DNA from: Burkholderiales bacterium
GTDB taxonomy: Bacteria > Pseudomonadota > Gammaproteobacteria > Burkholderiales > SHXO01
NCBI GenBank assembly: GCA_026125625.1
Contig: JAHCKU010000125.1
Span: 1-8,246 of the forward strand
Reading direction: 5' to 3'
Length of the DNA stretch: 8,246 nt
Position 1 is the stretch's first letter. Each line of letters opens with the position of its first letter. Positions 1 through 5,794 of the stretch are shown piece by piece. A program made the translations under genes and the position numbers. The notes under the pieces were generated by a model. The model had not been told where the DNA came from. It was given only the letters and a program-made list of their open reading frames with translations, and made no database searches.

Positions 1-736
1 CCCACTTGCCGTCGGCACGCTGGCGTGCGGGAGCGACACCGTCTTCGCCGGCATGCCCGGACGCCGGCGGCTGGGCATGCACCAGCTCCCAGTCGCCGCC
101 GGCCTCGACCGCGCGCATGAAGGCATCGGTCACCGCGACGCTGACGTTGAAGTTCTTCAGGTCGCCATGATCCTTGGCGTGGATGAATTCCTCGATGTCG
201 GGGTGATCGCAGCGCAGGATGCCCATCTGCGCGCCGCGGCGGGAGCCGGCCGACTCCACCGTCTCGCAGCTCTGGTCGAACACGCGCATGTAGGACACCG
301 GTCCGCTGGCGCTGCTCTGCGTACCCCGCACCAGCGCGCCCTTGGGGCGGATGGAGGAAAAGTCGTAGCCGACCCCGCCGCCCCGGCGCATGGTTTCCGC
401 CGCCTCCATCAGCGCGACGTAGATGCCGGGCCTGCCGTCGACGGTCTCGGATACCGAATCCCCTACCGGCTGCACGAAGCAGTTGATCAGGGTGGCGGTG
501 AGCTGCGTTCCGGCCGCCGAATTGATGCGCCCGCCGGGGATGAAGCCGTTCTCCAACGCCTCGAAGAACACCGACTCCCACTGCTGCGGCGCCCGTTCCA
601 CCGCAGCCAGTGCACGGGCCACGCGGCGGCGCACCTGCGCGACCGTGTTCTCGTCCCCCTTGGCATATTTTTCAAGCAGGACGTCGACGCTGACTTGCTG
701 GACCGGAAGGGAGAGATTGCCGTCGTTGAGCTTCAT
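1..736 (-). CDS. nrdJ: Adenosylcobalamin-dependent ribonucleotide reductase (class II), N-terminal part
   Basis: Class II ribonucleotide reductase makes deoxyribonucleotides from ribonucleotides in the cytoplasm, using adenosylcobalamin as radical source, so it works with or without oxygen. Only the first 245 codons are present; the frame runs off the left edge with no stop. Reading from the ATG at 736 gives MKLNDGNLSL, then VDVLLEKYAKGDENTVAQVR (about 17-36), the FIPGGRINSAAGT block (65-77) and LINCFVQPVGDS (83-94). Cys86 there is the likely equivalent of the N-terminal redox cysteine of the family. MRRGGGVGYDFSSIRPKGA follows at 116-134, then ESAGSRRGAQMGIL (161-174). These blocks are characteristic of proteobacterial NrdJ. 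No ATP-cone precedes the catalytic domain. The start was chosen because the family block begins within 20 residues and no in-frame ATG lies just upstream; no good Shine-Dalgarno is visible. The gene follows csp on the same strand but is separated from it by a strong terminator, so it probably has its own promoter in 737-819. The family call is firm; diphosphate rather than triphosphate specificity is inferred from close relatives. Confidence 0.93.
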   Translation of the reverse strand, partial: MKLNDGNLSLPVQQVSVDVLLEKYAKGDENTVAQVRRRVARALAAVERAPQQWESVFFEALENGFIPGGRINSAAGTQLTATLINCFVQPVGDSVSETVDGRPGIYVALMEAAETMRRGGGVGYDFSSIRPKGALVRGTQSSASGPVSYMRVFDQSCETVESAGSRRGAQMGILRCDHPDIEEFIHAKDHGDLKNFNVSVAVTDAFMRAVEAGGDWELVHAQPPASGHAGEDGVAPARQRADGKW

Positions 737-819
737 GATTCGCGTCGCGCATGCAAGAGGGAGAGACCGGCGGGTATGGTAGCCGAGGCAGTCGCGGGGC
801 GCGACGAACCTGGATGAAG

Positions 820-854
820 AAAAAAACCCCGGAGCGCTGCTCCGGGGTTTTTAT
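820..854 (-). terminator. Intrinsic terminator downstream of the cold-shock gene
   Basis: A perfect 9-bp GC-rich stem (827-835 pairs with 839-847) closes a 3-nt loop. It is flanked by seven A (820-826) on one side and five T (848-852) on the other. Read on the minus strand it ends in a run of seven U, and it lies 24 bp past the csp stop codon, so it should end csp transcription before nrdJ. Because A and T flank both sides it could also work on the plus strand, where no gene uses it. Confidence 0.9.
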
Positions 855-875
855 GACTCGGTAGAGCCTGCGGCC

Positions 876-1079
876 TTACTCGGGTCGGATGTTCGACGCC
901 TGCTTACCCTTCTGCCCCTGGGTAATGTCGAAGCTGACGCGCTGTCCTTCCTTCAGCGTCTTGAAACCCTTGCCCTGGATGGCGGAGAAGTGTGCGAACA
1001 CATCCTCGCCACCGCCTTCGGGGGTAATAAAGCCGAAACCCTTGGATTCGTTGAACCACTTAACAGTGCCAGTTGCCAT
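876..1079 (-). CDS. Cold-shock domain protein (CspA family)
   Basis: Single-stranded nucleic-acid binding protein of 67 residues, the normal length for a stand-alone CspA-type protein. These act in the cytoplasm as RNA chaperones, melting hairpins and in some cases acting as transcription antiterminators. The sequence has the whole OB fold: MATGTVKWFNESKGFGFITP at the start with the RNP1 motif KGFGFI (13-18), RNP2 as VFAHF (27-31), and the C-terminal GQRVSFDITQGQKGKQASNI. The KTLKEGQ and GKQASNI segments resemble Burkholderiales members. A GAAGGA ribosome binding site sits at 1086-1091, 6 bases from the ATG. The stop is TAA. Transcription probably starts near 1193 from the promoter at 1200-1229, giving a leader of about 114 nt that contains a terminator-like hairpin (1097-1117). 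A long structured leader is usual for csp genes. Whether this copy is cold-induced cannot be told from sequence. I give no symbol because csp paralogues cannot be told apart here. Confidence 0.96.
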   Translation of the reverse strand: MATGTVKWFNESKGFGFITPEGGGEDVFAHFSAIQGKGFKTLKEGQRVSFDITQGQKGKQASNIRPE

Positions 1080-1085
1080 GTACAG

Positions 1086-1091
1086 TCCTTC
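1086..1091 (-). promoter_or_regulatory. Ribosome binding site of the cold-shock gene
   Basis: GAAGGA on the minus strand, 6 bases before the ATG at 1079. It begins only 5 nt after the U tract of the leader hairpin, so folding or termination at that hairpin would directly affect translation. Confidence 0.75.
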
Positions 1092-1096
1092 AGGTG

Positions 1097-1117
1097 AAAA
1101 AAGCGGGCGCTACCCGC
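1097..1117 (-). promoter_or_regulatory. Terminator-like hairpin in the csp leader (possible attenuator)
   Basis: On the minus strand a GCGGG (1117-1113), a five-base loop and CCCGC (1107-1103) form a perfect 5-bp GC-only stem. Six T (1102-1097) follow immediately. This is the shape of an intrinsic terminator, yet it lies between the csp promoter and the csp ribosome binding site. It could be a site of premature termination that is relieved by some condition, possibly by cold-shock protein itself, since Csp proteins of E. coli can act as antiterminators. The stem is short, so termination may be partial. The structure is seen; the regulatory role is inferred. Confidence 0.5.
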
Positions 1118-1199
1118 AAAGTAATGCCTGATTGCACAAAGACTGCACGCGCCGTACCGGTGATATGCATGGACCTTGGTAATCAAACACGGAAGGTGG

Positions 1200-1229
1200 C
1201 TTATACCGCCTTTCTTCGTCTGCGTCCAA
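1200..1229 (-). promoter_or_regulatory. Predicted sigma70 promoter of the cold-shock gene
   Basis: On the minus strand the -35 element TTGGAC (1224-1229) and -10 element TATAAG (1200-1205, five of six consensus bases) are 18 bp apart. The predicted start is near 1193, about 114 nt before the csp ATG. It is the best promoter-like sequence in the csp/dld intergenic region. The -35 is only a moderate match. Confidence 0.6.
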
Positions 1230-1467
1230 TGGTTTCTGAGGCGGCATAAACGGCGTGAAATCGGGCCCTTGAGCGGGGTATCCAGGCTCTGCGCAGGGGT
1301 GCCGATGATGTAGAAAACGCCGCAGCGAGCAAAACCCACACGGATGCAGATTGCGGCCGACCGGGCGCCGTTCTGCGACAATAGATATAGTCGTTGAATA
1401 TGCGGCGGGCCCGTACAAATTCAGGCCTGGCGGTGAATATCGAAGATATCCGAGGGATGAGAAACAG

Positions 1468-2853
1468 ATGAACGTTGCGGTAGCCAATGTGCAAAGCGCG
1501 GTCGACGAGCTGAAGGCCCTGCTCGGTGATCGACTCTCCACCAGTACCGGGGTACGGGATCACCACAGCAAGGACGAGTCGTGGCACATTCCGCATCGTC
1601 CCGACGCGGTGGCTTTCCCCAACAGCACGGAAGAAGTGTCGCAGATCGTGCAGATCTGCGCGCGCCACTGCACCCCGGTGGTGGCCTACGGCACTGGAAC
1701 TTCGCTGGAAGGTGCGGTGATCCCCGAGCACGGCGGCGTGGTGATCGATCTCGCCAACATGGACCAGGTCCTCACGGTCAATGCCGAAGACCTGGACGTC
1801 ACCGTACAGGCGCGCGTCACGCGCAAGCAGCTCAACGACTACATCCGCGATCAGGGCCTGTTTTTCCCGATCGATCCCGGTGCCGACGCCTCGCTTGGCG
1901 GCATGGCGGCCACGCGCGCCTCGGGGACCAACGCCGTGCGCTACGGCACCATGCGCGAGAACGTGCTCGGCCTGACCGTGGTGCTGGCCGACGGGCGCAT
2001 CATCCGTACCTCGCGCCGTGCCCGCAAGTCGGCCGCCGGCTACGACCTGACGCGGCTGTTCGTCGGCAGCGAGGGTACGCTGGGGATCATCACCGAAGTC
2101 ACCCTGCGCCTGTACGGCCTGCCGGAAGCCATGGCGGCGGCGGTGTGTTCGTTCGAATCGCTGGAAGGCGCGGTCAGCACTGTCATCCAGACGATACAGC
2201 TCGGCATTCCGATCGCCCGCATCGAACTGCTGGACGACGTGCAGATGGATTCGGTGAACCGTTTCTCCAAGCTCGACTATCCGGTGCAGGACACGCTGTT
2301 CATCGAATTCCACGGTACCGAGGCAGGAGTCAAGGAGCAGGCCGAACTGGTGCAGGCGATCGCCGCCGAGAACGGCGGCGGCGTGTTCAAGTGGGCCATT
2401 CGCCAGGAGGAGCGCTCCCATCTGTGGCAGGCGCGCCACGACGTGACCTACGCCAACAAGGCGCTGCGGCCGGGCTGCGAAATCTGGGCTACGGACGTGT
2501 GTGTGCCGATCTCGCGGCTGGCCGAATGCATCCTCGAGACCAAGAAGGATCTGCAGCAAAGCTTCCTGATCGCCCCGCTGGTCGGCCACGTCGGCGACGG
2601 CAACTTCCATCTGGGCTTCCTCATCGACCGCAGCAATCCCGACGAGCTGAAGGAAGCCGAGCGGCTGAACGAGCGCCTGGTCATGCGCGCGCTGGCGATG
2701 GACGGCACCTGCACCGGCGAGCATGGCATCGGCCTGGGCAAGATGAAGTTCCTCATTGCCGAGCACGGCGAGGCGGTGAGCGTGATGCGCGCCGTCAAGA
2801 AGGCGCTCGATCCGCTCAACATTCTCAACCCGGGCAAGATTTTCAGCATGTGA
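1468..2853 (+). CDS. dld: FAD-dependent D-lactate dehydrogenase (cytochrome type, LDHD/Dld1-like)
   Basis: Flavoprotein of the VAO/PCMH superfamily, 461 residues, predicted to oxidise D-lactate or a related D-2-hydroxy acid to the keto acid and pass electrons to the respiratory chain. The FAD-binding PCMH domain spans about 45-220, with GTGTSLEGA (75-83), DPGADASLGGMAATRASGTN (136-155) and GSEGTLGIITEVTLRL (200-215). The C-terminal FAD-oxidase domain carries GHVGDGNFH (373-381), which holds the metal-binding histidines, GEHGIGLGK (417-425) and the terminal NPGKIF. The pattern is closer to mitochondrial LDHD and yeast Dld1 than to GlcD, but substrate cannot be fixed from sequence. The frame is open further upstream, but the ATG at 1468 has AGGGA 10 bp before it and the upstream residues look unlike protein of this family. 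No signal peptide or TM segment is seen, so it is probably peripheral or cytoplasmic. It is divergent from csp and convergent with the TauE-like gene; no glcE or glcF partner is adjacent. Confidence 0.92.
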   Translation: MNVAVANVQSAVDELKALLGDRLSTSTGVRDHHSKDESWHIPHRPDAVAFPNSTEEVSQIVQICARHCTPVVAYGTGTSLEGAVIPEHGGVVIDLANMDQVLTVNAEDLDVTVQARVTRKQLNDYIRDQGLFFPIDPGADASLGGMAATRASGTNAVRYGTMRENVLGLTVVLADGRIIRTSRRARKSAAGYDLTRLFVGSEGTLGIITEVTLRLYGLPEAMAAAVCSFESLEGAVSTVIQTIQLGIPIARIELLDDVQMDSVNRFSKLDYPVQDTLFIEFHGTEAGVKEQAELVQAIAAENGGGVFKWAIRQEERSHLWQARHDVTYANKALRPGCEIWATDVCVPISRLAECILETKKDLQQSFLIAPLVGHVGDGNFHLGFLIDRSNPDELKEAERLNERLVMRALAMDGTCTGEHGIGLGKMKFLIAEHGEAVSVMRAVKKALDPLNILNPGKIFSM

Positions 2854-2910
2854 GGCGGCACGACCTGCAGAGGCTGCCGAGCGACATCGCGATAAGTTTT
2901 CGACGGTCTG

Positions 2911-3651
2911 TCAGGTCAGGGCCTTCGCCAGCACCGAGGCGCCGCTCGCCAGCAGCAGCAGGCTGAGCAGGCGTGCCACCTGCAGCTGCGACAGCCTCCC
3001 ATGCAGGCGGTGTCCGATGAACAGACCGGCTAACACCATCGGCACCAGCATCAGGAAGGCGAGCCACACGTCGGGTTGGAGCAGCAGTCCGGACAGGAGA
3101 AAAAGCACCAGCCGGGTGCCGGTGCTGATCACGAACACTGCGCTCATGGTCGCGCGCATGCGTGCATGGTCGGGAATGCGGGCCATGTAGTACATGGCGA
3201 AGATGGCACCGCCGGTGCCGAACATTCCCCCGATCAGGCCGCCGAACAGGCCGGCAGGCAGCGACCATGCGCGTGCGATCGGCTTGCGATCTGGGCGGGG
3301 CTTCAAGGTGTAGAACCCGTAGGCCAGGATCAACAGGCCCAGCGCGAACAGCAGGGCGCGCGCCGGCAATACCACCAGTGCCACGACGCCGAGTACCATT
3401 CCGATCAGCAATGCGGGAGCGATTGCGCGCACCTCGTGCGTATCCATGTCGCGCCGCAGGCGTATGCCATTGACCAGCATGCCCACGAAGTCGAGCAGCA
3501 GCATCAATGGAACGACCATCTTGATCGGCAGCACCAGCGCCAGCAGCGGCATCGACACCAGCGCGGAGCCGAAGCCACCCAGGCCGAGCACGATGTAGCC
3601 GAACAGAACCACGACTGCGCAGAGCAGCCAGGTGTCAACAGCGAAAGGCAT
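2911..3651 (-). CDS. TauE/SafE-type integral membrane permease
   Basis: Polytopic inner-membrane protein of 246 residues, usual for the TauE/SafE (DUF81) family, whose members are proposed to export sulfite, sulfoacetate and related organic anions. Both family repeats are present: LGLGGFGSALVSMPLLALVL (22-41) near the N-terminus and GGLIGGMFGTGGAIFAMYY (137-155) in the second half. About seven to eight hydrophobic segments are visible, with a cytoplasmic-looking charged loop at 64-74 and another at 117-127. The chosen start MPFAVDTW is followed directly by the first TM helix. The frame is open to 3750, but the extra residues are hydrophilic, unlike the family and overlap the divergent promoter region. 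Its ribosome binding site is weak. The gene has no sulfonate or taurine metabolic neighbours, so the substrate is unknown. Its 3' end faces the dehydrogenase gene 57 bp away, with no convincing terminator between. Confidence 0.9.
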   Translation of the reverse strand: MPFAVDTWLLCAVVVLFGYIVLGLGGFGSALVSMPLLALVLPIKMVVPLMLLLDFVGMLVNGIRLRRDMDTHEVRAIAPALLIGMVLGVVALVVLPARALLFALGLLILAYGFYTLKPRPDRKPIARAWSLPAGLFGGLIGGMFGTGGAIFAMYYMARIPDHARMRATMSAVFVISTGTRLVLFLLSGLLLQPDVWLAFLMLVPMVLAGLFIGHRLHGRLSQLQVARLLSLLLLASGASVLAKALT

Positions 3652-3736
3652 AAAGTCGTTCTTACAGGCTTGCGCCTTGGTTATCCAGTCCGGCCGAGGC
3701 GCACGAACCACGGGCCCCGGGCAGGGGTCTACCTGG

Positions 3737-3761
3737 CAGCAGTTTTGCAACAGAACTGCTG
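3737..3761 (+). repeat. Inverted repeat / stem-loop ahead of the lipoprotein gene
   Basis: CAGCAGTT (3737-3744) is matched exactly by AACTGCTG (3754-3761). As RNA on the plus strand the stem can extend by a U-G and a U-A pair to 10 bp around a GCAAC loop. It ends 6 nt before the AAGGAGG ribosome binding site. It could be a 5' UTR stem that affects translation or mRNA stability, or a dimeric repressor operator in DNA form. No T run follows, so it is not an intrinsic terminator. Confidence 0.6.
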
Positions 3762-3767
3762 GGGGTG

Positions 3768-3774
3768 AAGGAGG
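3768..3774 (+). promoter_or_regulatory. Ribosome binding site of the lipoprotein gene
   Basis: AAGGAGG is a near-perfect Shine-Dalgarno sequence 10 bases before the ATG at 3785. It decides this start over the longer open frame that begins at 3632. Confidence 0.8.
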
Positions 3775-3784
3775 CTATTCAGTC

Positions 3785-4312
3785 ATGTACTCGAGTGTTT
3801 CCCAGTGGAGTCGCCGGGCGGCAACGGGCACCCTGGTGCTGATCGCGCTGCTCGCCGGCTGCGCCAGCCGCCCGGCGCGTGAGCCGGTGACGGTGGATCA
3901 GATCGTCCAGATGAGCCGCGACGGTGTGATCGCATCCGACATCATCGCCAAGATGGAAGCAGCGGATACGGTGTACCGGCTGTCGGGCTCCCAGCTCGCG
4001 CATTTGAAGGAGCAGGGCGTCCCCGATCAGGTGCTCGACTACATGCAGGATACGTATGTCGACTACGAGCGCAGGCGCGGCGGCTACCGTTCCTATTATT
4101 ACGATCCCTGGTGGGGGTACGGTTTCGGGCCGTATCCATACTGGGCCTGGGGTTACCCGCGCTACGGCTACCATCCCTATCCGCACTATCGACCGCGCCC
4201 GCCCTCAGCCGGCTCGCCGCCGGATCATGCCAAGCCATCCCCGCCGCCCAATCTGCCGTTCCAACGGCCGCCGGCGTCGCGCGCGGATCGCTTCAAGCAG
4301 CAACGCAACTGA
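3785..4312 (+). CDS. Hypothetical lipoprotein with Tyr/Trp/Pro-rich C-terminus
   Basis: Secreted lipoprotein of 175 residues and unknown function. Residues 1-26 are a lipoprotein signal peptide: basic start (RR at 10-11), hydrophobic TGTLVLIALL, and lipobox LAGC with the lipidated Cys26. The +2 residue is Ala, not Asp, which predicts outer-membrane sorting. Residues 34-92 form a compact helical module, TVDQIVQMSRDGVIASDIIAKM through QGVPDQVLDYMQDTY. I recall similar modules in small proteobacterial lipoproteins without assigned function. Residues 95-140 are very rich in Tyr, Trp, Gly and Pro (for example PWWGYGFGPYPYWAWGYP), and the end is Pro-rich and basic. The tail is low-complexity and could be extended, contacting peptidoglycan or surface polymers; that is a guess. 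The start is set by the AAGGAGG site and the signal peptide. The gene converges with the next one, 22 bp apart. Confidence 0.88.
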   Translation: MYSSVSQWSRRAATGTLVLIALLAGCASRPAREPVTVDQIVQMSRDGVIASDIIAKMEAADTVYRLSGSQLAHLKEQGVPDQVLDYMQDTYVDYERRRGGYRSYYYDPWWGYGFGPYPYWAWGYPRYGYHPYPHYRPRPPSAGSPPDHAKPSPPPNLPFQRPPASRADRFKQQRN

Positions 4313-4334
4313 CGGGGCCACCCGCGGCAATTCA

Positions 4335-5333
4335 TCAATGATGGTGCGCGGTCCAGCGCGCACGCATCTGCAGCAAGGTGCGCAACAGCAGCGGTTGATC
4401 CAGTACCGACCCGAACGCGCTCGCGCGCATCCGCCCCGCCGCCACCTGGCGGATCAGATCGTCCAGGCGCACGTCGTAGCAATTCATCCCGAGACTGCGG
4501 CTCATCTCGGTGAAGCGTCCGTCGGCCATGCGCGGCGCTTCGCCGTCATCCAGGTCGATGACGAAGCGCAGGCGGCTATCCTCGTGCGCCACCAGCACCA
4601 GCGCGTCCGCGCAGAACTCCAGCGCACGCTCGGCCGCATCCAGCTGCGCCGGCGCCATCCGCTCCGGTCCGCTGACAGCGAGCATGCAGGCCTTCAGGAA
4701 CTCGCGCTCGACGCTGGTATGCCATGGGCTGTCGGCGTCGACGATCACCGGGGTGCGGGAGTAGCCCAGGGCTTCCGCCGCGAGCAGCAGGCGACAGGTA
4801 TCGGCCCACGATCCGGTGGGCACCGGGGACTGATGCAGGTACGCCCACTTCAACACGGCGGTGCAGGCACGCACGCCGCGGGCGAGAATCGGTCCCGCCT
4901 TGGTGTGTGAGGCCGGGGCGGGCGGGCGTCCATCCGTCCATGGCAGCGCGAGCCATTGATGTGTCTGCGCCAGATGCAGCAGACACTCCTGGACCACGCC
5001 CTGCACGTTGGCAGGCGGTTGCGACCCGGGTGTGCGGTCTCCGGCCACGTGGCGCCTGCTCACTGCGCGGTAAGCGGAGCGGACCGCCGGATCGATCAAC
5101 GCCAGGGCGCCGATGGCTTCGTCATCCGGCTGCGGGCTCCAGCTGCGCACATCACTCAGCAATCCCGACAGGCGTATCAGGGTGTCGACCGGCTCGTCCC
5201 GTGGCAGGGCAGCAATGCGTTCGGACACGCGCGCGGCCAGCATGGGCACGTGCGCGGCGCGATCGTTGCGAGGCGAGAAGAAGGTGAACACGGCAGCATT
5301 TCCGAGGGTTCGCGCCCCATAATCTAACCGCAT
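4335..5333 (-). CDS. Conserved-looking soluble protein of unknown function
   Basis: Protein of 332 residues from the ATG at 5333 with no signal peptide and no TM segment. I do not recognise a named domain. The middle and C-terminal parts look mainly helical: VRACTAVLKWAYLHQSPVPTGSWADTCRLLLAAEALG (154-190), then VEREFLKACMLAVSGPERMAPAQLDAAERALEF (208-240), then an acidic segment FVIDLDDGEAPRM (257-269). The helical part weakly reminds me of the N-terminal region of some betaproteobacterial PilZ-linked proteins, but no PilZ motif (RxxxR plus DxSxxG) is present. The frame is open to an ATG at 5402, but that stretch is Arg/Pro-rich and overlaps the plus-strand promoter at 5364-5393, so I prefer 5333. 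The start itself is uncertain: no ribosome binding site is visible. A GTG at 5291 (codon 15) is another option, since the sequence around 5320-5327 resembles a -10 element. The gene is transcribed alone, divergent from the EthD gene. Confidence 0.8.
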   Translation of the reverse strand: MRLDYGARTLGNAAVFTFFSPRNDRAAHVPMLAARVSERIAALPRDEPVDTLIRLSGLLSDVRSWSPQPDDEAIGALALIDPAVRSAYRAVSRRHVAGDRTPGSQPPANVQGVVQECLLHLAQTHQWLALPWTDGRPPAPASHTKAGPILARGVRACTAVLKWAYLHQSPVPTGSWADTCRLLLAAEALGYSRTPVIVDADSPWHTSVEREFLKACMLAVSGPERMAPAQLDAAERALEFCADALVLVAHEDSRLRFVIDLDDGEAPRMADGRFTEMSRSLGMNCYDVRLDDLIRQVAAGRMRASAFGSVLDQPLLLRTLLQMRARWTAHHH

Positions 5334-5363
5334 CGGCGGCTTCGCGCGAGGGGGGCGGGTGGT

Positions 5364-5393
5364 TTGACGCTGCCGACGGCGATCGGGCATAGT
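5364..5393 (+). promoter_or_regulatory. Predicted sigma70 promoter of the EthD/chromate transporter genes
   Basis: TTGACG (5364-5369, five of six) and CATAGT (5388-5393, four of six) are separated by 18 bp. Transcription would start near 5400, about 56 nt before the EthD-family start codon. The position between two divergent genes fits. Confidence 0.55.
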
Positions 5394-5455
5394 CGCGGGC
5401 ATCGCGATGACGGGTCACGGCATCGCGACCGCTCGTAACCACTGGACAGGAAGCC

Positions 5456-5776
5456 ATGATCAAAGTCACCGTCTTCTACCCCAACAGCGAAGGCAGCCGT
5501 TTCGACATCGACTACTACTGCAATTCGCACATGCCGATGGTGCGCGCCAAGTGCGGCGCAGCGCTCAAGGGCATGGACATCGACCATGGCACCAGCGACG
5601 GCACGCCCGGCTCGCGCGCGCCCTACGCCTGCATGGGACACCTGTACTTCGACAGCGTGGAAGCGTTCCAGTCCTCCTTCGGTCCGCACAGCAAGGAGAT
5701 CCTGGCGGACGTGCCGAACTACACCAACGTCAAGCCGACGCTGCAGATCAGCGAGGTGAAGCTGCGGCAGATGTAG
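5456..5776 (+). CDS. EthD-family small protein
   Basis: Protein of 106 residues belonging to the EthD family, small ferredoxin-like alpha/beta-barrel proteins that usually form dimers. The founding member is needed with a cytochrome P450 for ethyl tert-butyl ether degradation, but most members have no known reaction. Visible signatures are the N-terminal strand IKVTVFYPN, the DYYCNSHMPMV motif (19-29) with the family histidine His25, and the C-terminal FGPHSKEILADVPNYTNVKPTLQISEVKL, typical of the EthD reductase-like subgroup. Length is normal. AGGA at 5448-5451, within AGGAAG, precedes the ATG by 4 bases. No P450 or ferredoxin gene is near, so a role in ether degradation is not supported. 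The chromate transporter gene starts 18 bp after its stop and is probably cotranscribed. It could equally be called a dimeric alpha/beta-barrel or stress-response protein. Confidence 0.87.
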   Translation: MIKVTVFYPNSEGSRFDIDYYCNSHMPMVRAKCGAALKGMDIDHGTSDGTPGSRAPYACMGHLYFDSVEAFQSSFGPHSKEILADVPNYTNVKPTLQISEVKLRQM

Positions 5777-5777
5777 G

Positions 5778-5790
5778 GGGCAGACTGCCC
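5778..5790 (+). repeat. Small hairpin between the EthD and first chromate transporter genes
   Basis: GGGCA (5778-5782), a three-base loop and TGCCC (5786-5790) form a perfect 5-bp stem in the 18-bp gap. It takes up part of the G-run (5776-5780), which is the only ribosome-binding-like sequence before the ATG at 5795. It may therefore damp translation of the transporter. No T run follows, so it should not terminate transcription. Confidence 0.35.
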
Positions 5791-5794
5791 ACGA

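Larger units (their letters stand above)
1080..1467. other. Divergent intergenic region between csp and dld-like gene
   Basis: These 388 bp contain no credible gene on either strand. The left third is the csp leader and promoter (1080-1229). About 1230-1370 shows nothing recognisable. An AT-rich block at about 1377-1391 contains -10-like hexamers for the plus strand (GACAAT, TATAGT) but no well-spaced -35, so the promoter of the dehydrogenase gene is only a guess. An AGGGA at 1453-1457 is its likely ribosome binding site. Confidence 0.5.
3652..3784. promoter_or_regulatory. Divergent control region of the permease and lipoprotein genes
   Basis: These 133 bp must hold the promoters for both divergent genes. 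Minus-strand GATAAC and plus-strand TTATCC overlap at about 3680-3686 and could be -10 elements, but neither has a good -35. The right part holds the inverted repeat at 3737-3761 and a strong AAGGAGG at 3768-3774. Confidence 0.4.

Noticed and set aside
53..817. Long plus-strand open frame opposite the ribonucleotide reductase gene
   Set aside because: Its translation is His/Ala/Arg-rich with no family resemblance, while the minus strand encodes a clear NrdJ; it is a GC-rich shadow frame that even runs past the reductase start.
737..819. Cobalamin riboswitch before the B12-dependent reductase
   Set aside because: The space between the csp terminator and the start codon is about 83 bp, too short for a cobalamin riboswitch, and I see no B12-box-like sequence. 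A TACCAT -10-like hexamer is present at 775-780 but lacks a good -35.
1080..1193. Cold-box element in the csp leader
   Set aside because: No sequence close to the E. coli cold-box (UGACGUACAGA) was found in the leader.
953..1381. Minus-strand open frame overlapping csp and its leader
   Set aside because: It overlaps csp in another frame, covers the predicted csp promoter, and its translation shows no domain or ribosome binding site.
1201..2766. 521-codon minus-strand open frame opposite the D-lactate dehydrogenase
   Set aside because: Composition is typical of an antisense shadow in high-GC DNA (many His, Arg, Ala, Asp), and the plus strand matches a well-known family over its full length.
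2854..2917. Possible terminator between the convergent dehydrogenase and permease genes
   Set aside because: Only a 5-bp CGGCA/TGCCG repeat with a large interior and a distant GACCTG/CAGGTC pair were found, with no U tract next to a stem.
3076..3768. Plus-strand open frame opposite the TauE-like gene
   Set aside because: Gln/His-rich shadow translation; the minus strand shows both TauE/SafE repeats and regular TM helices.
4056..4910. Plus-strand open frame spanning the lipoprotein 3' end and the unknown gene
   Set aside because: It runs out of frame through the lipoprotein gene and antisense through the next gene, with low-complexity translation and no start signals.
5334..5402. Longer N-terminus for the unknown minus-strand gene
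   Set aside because: The extra 23 residues are Arg/Pro-rich, have no ribosome binding site, and lie over the divergent plus-strand promoter.
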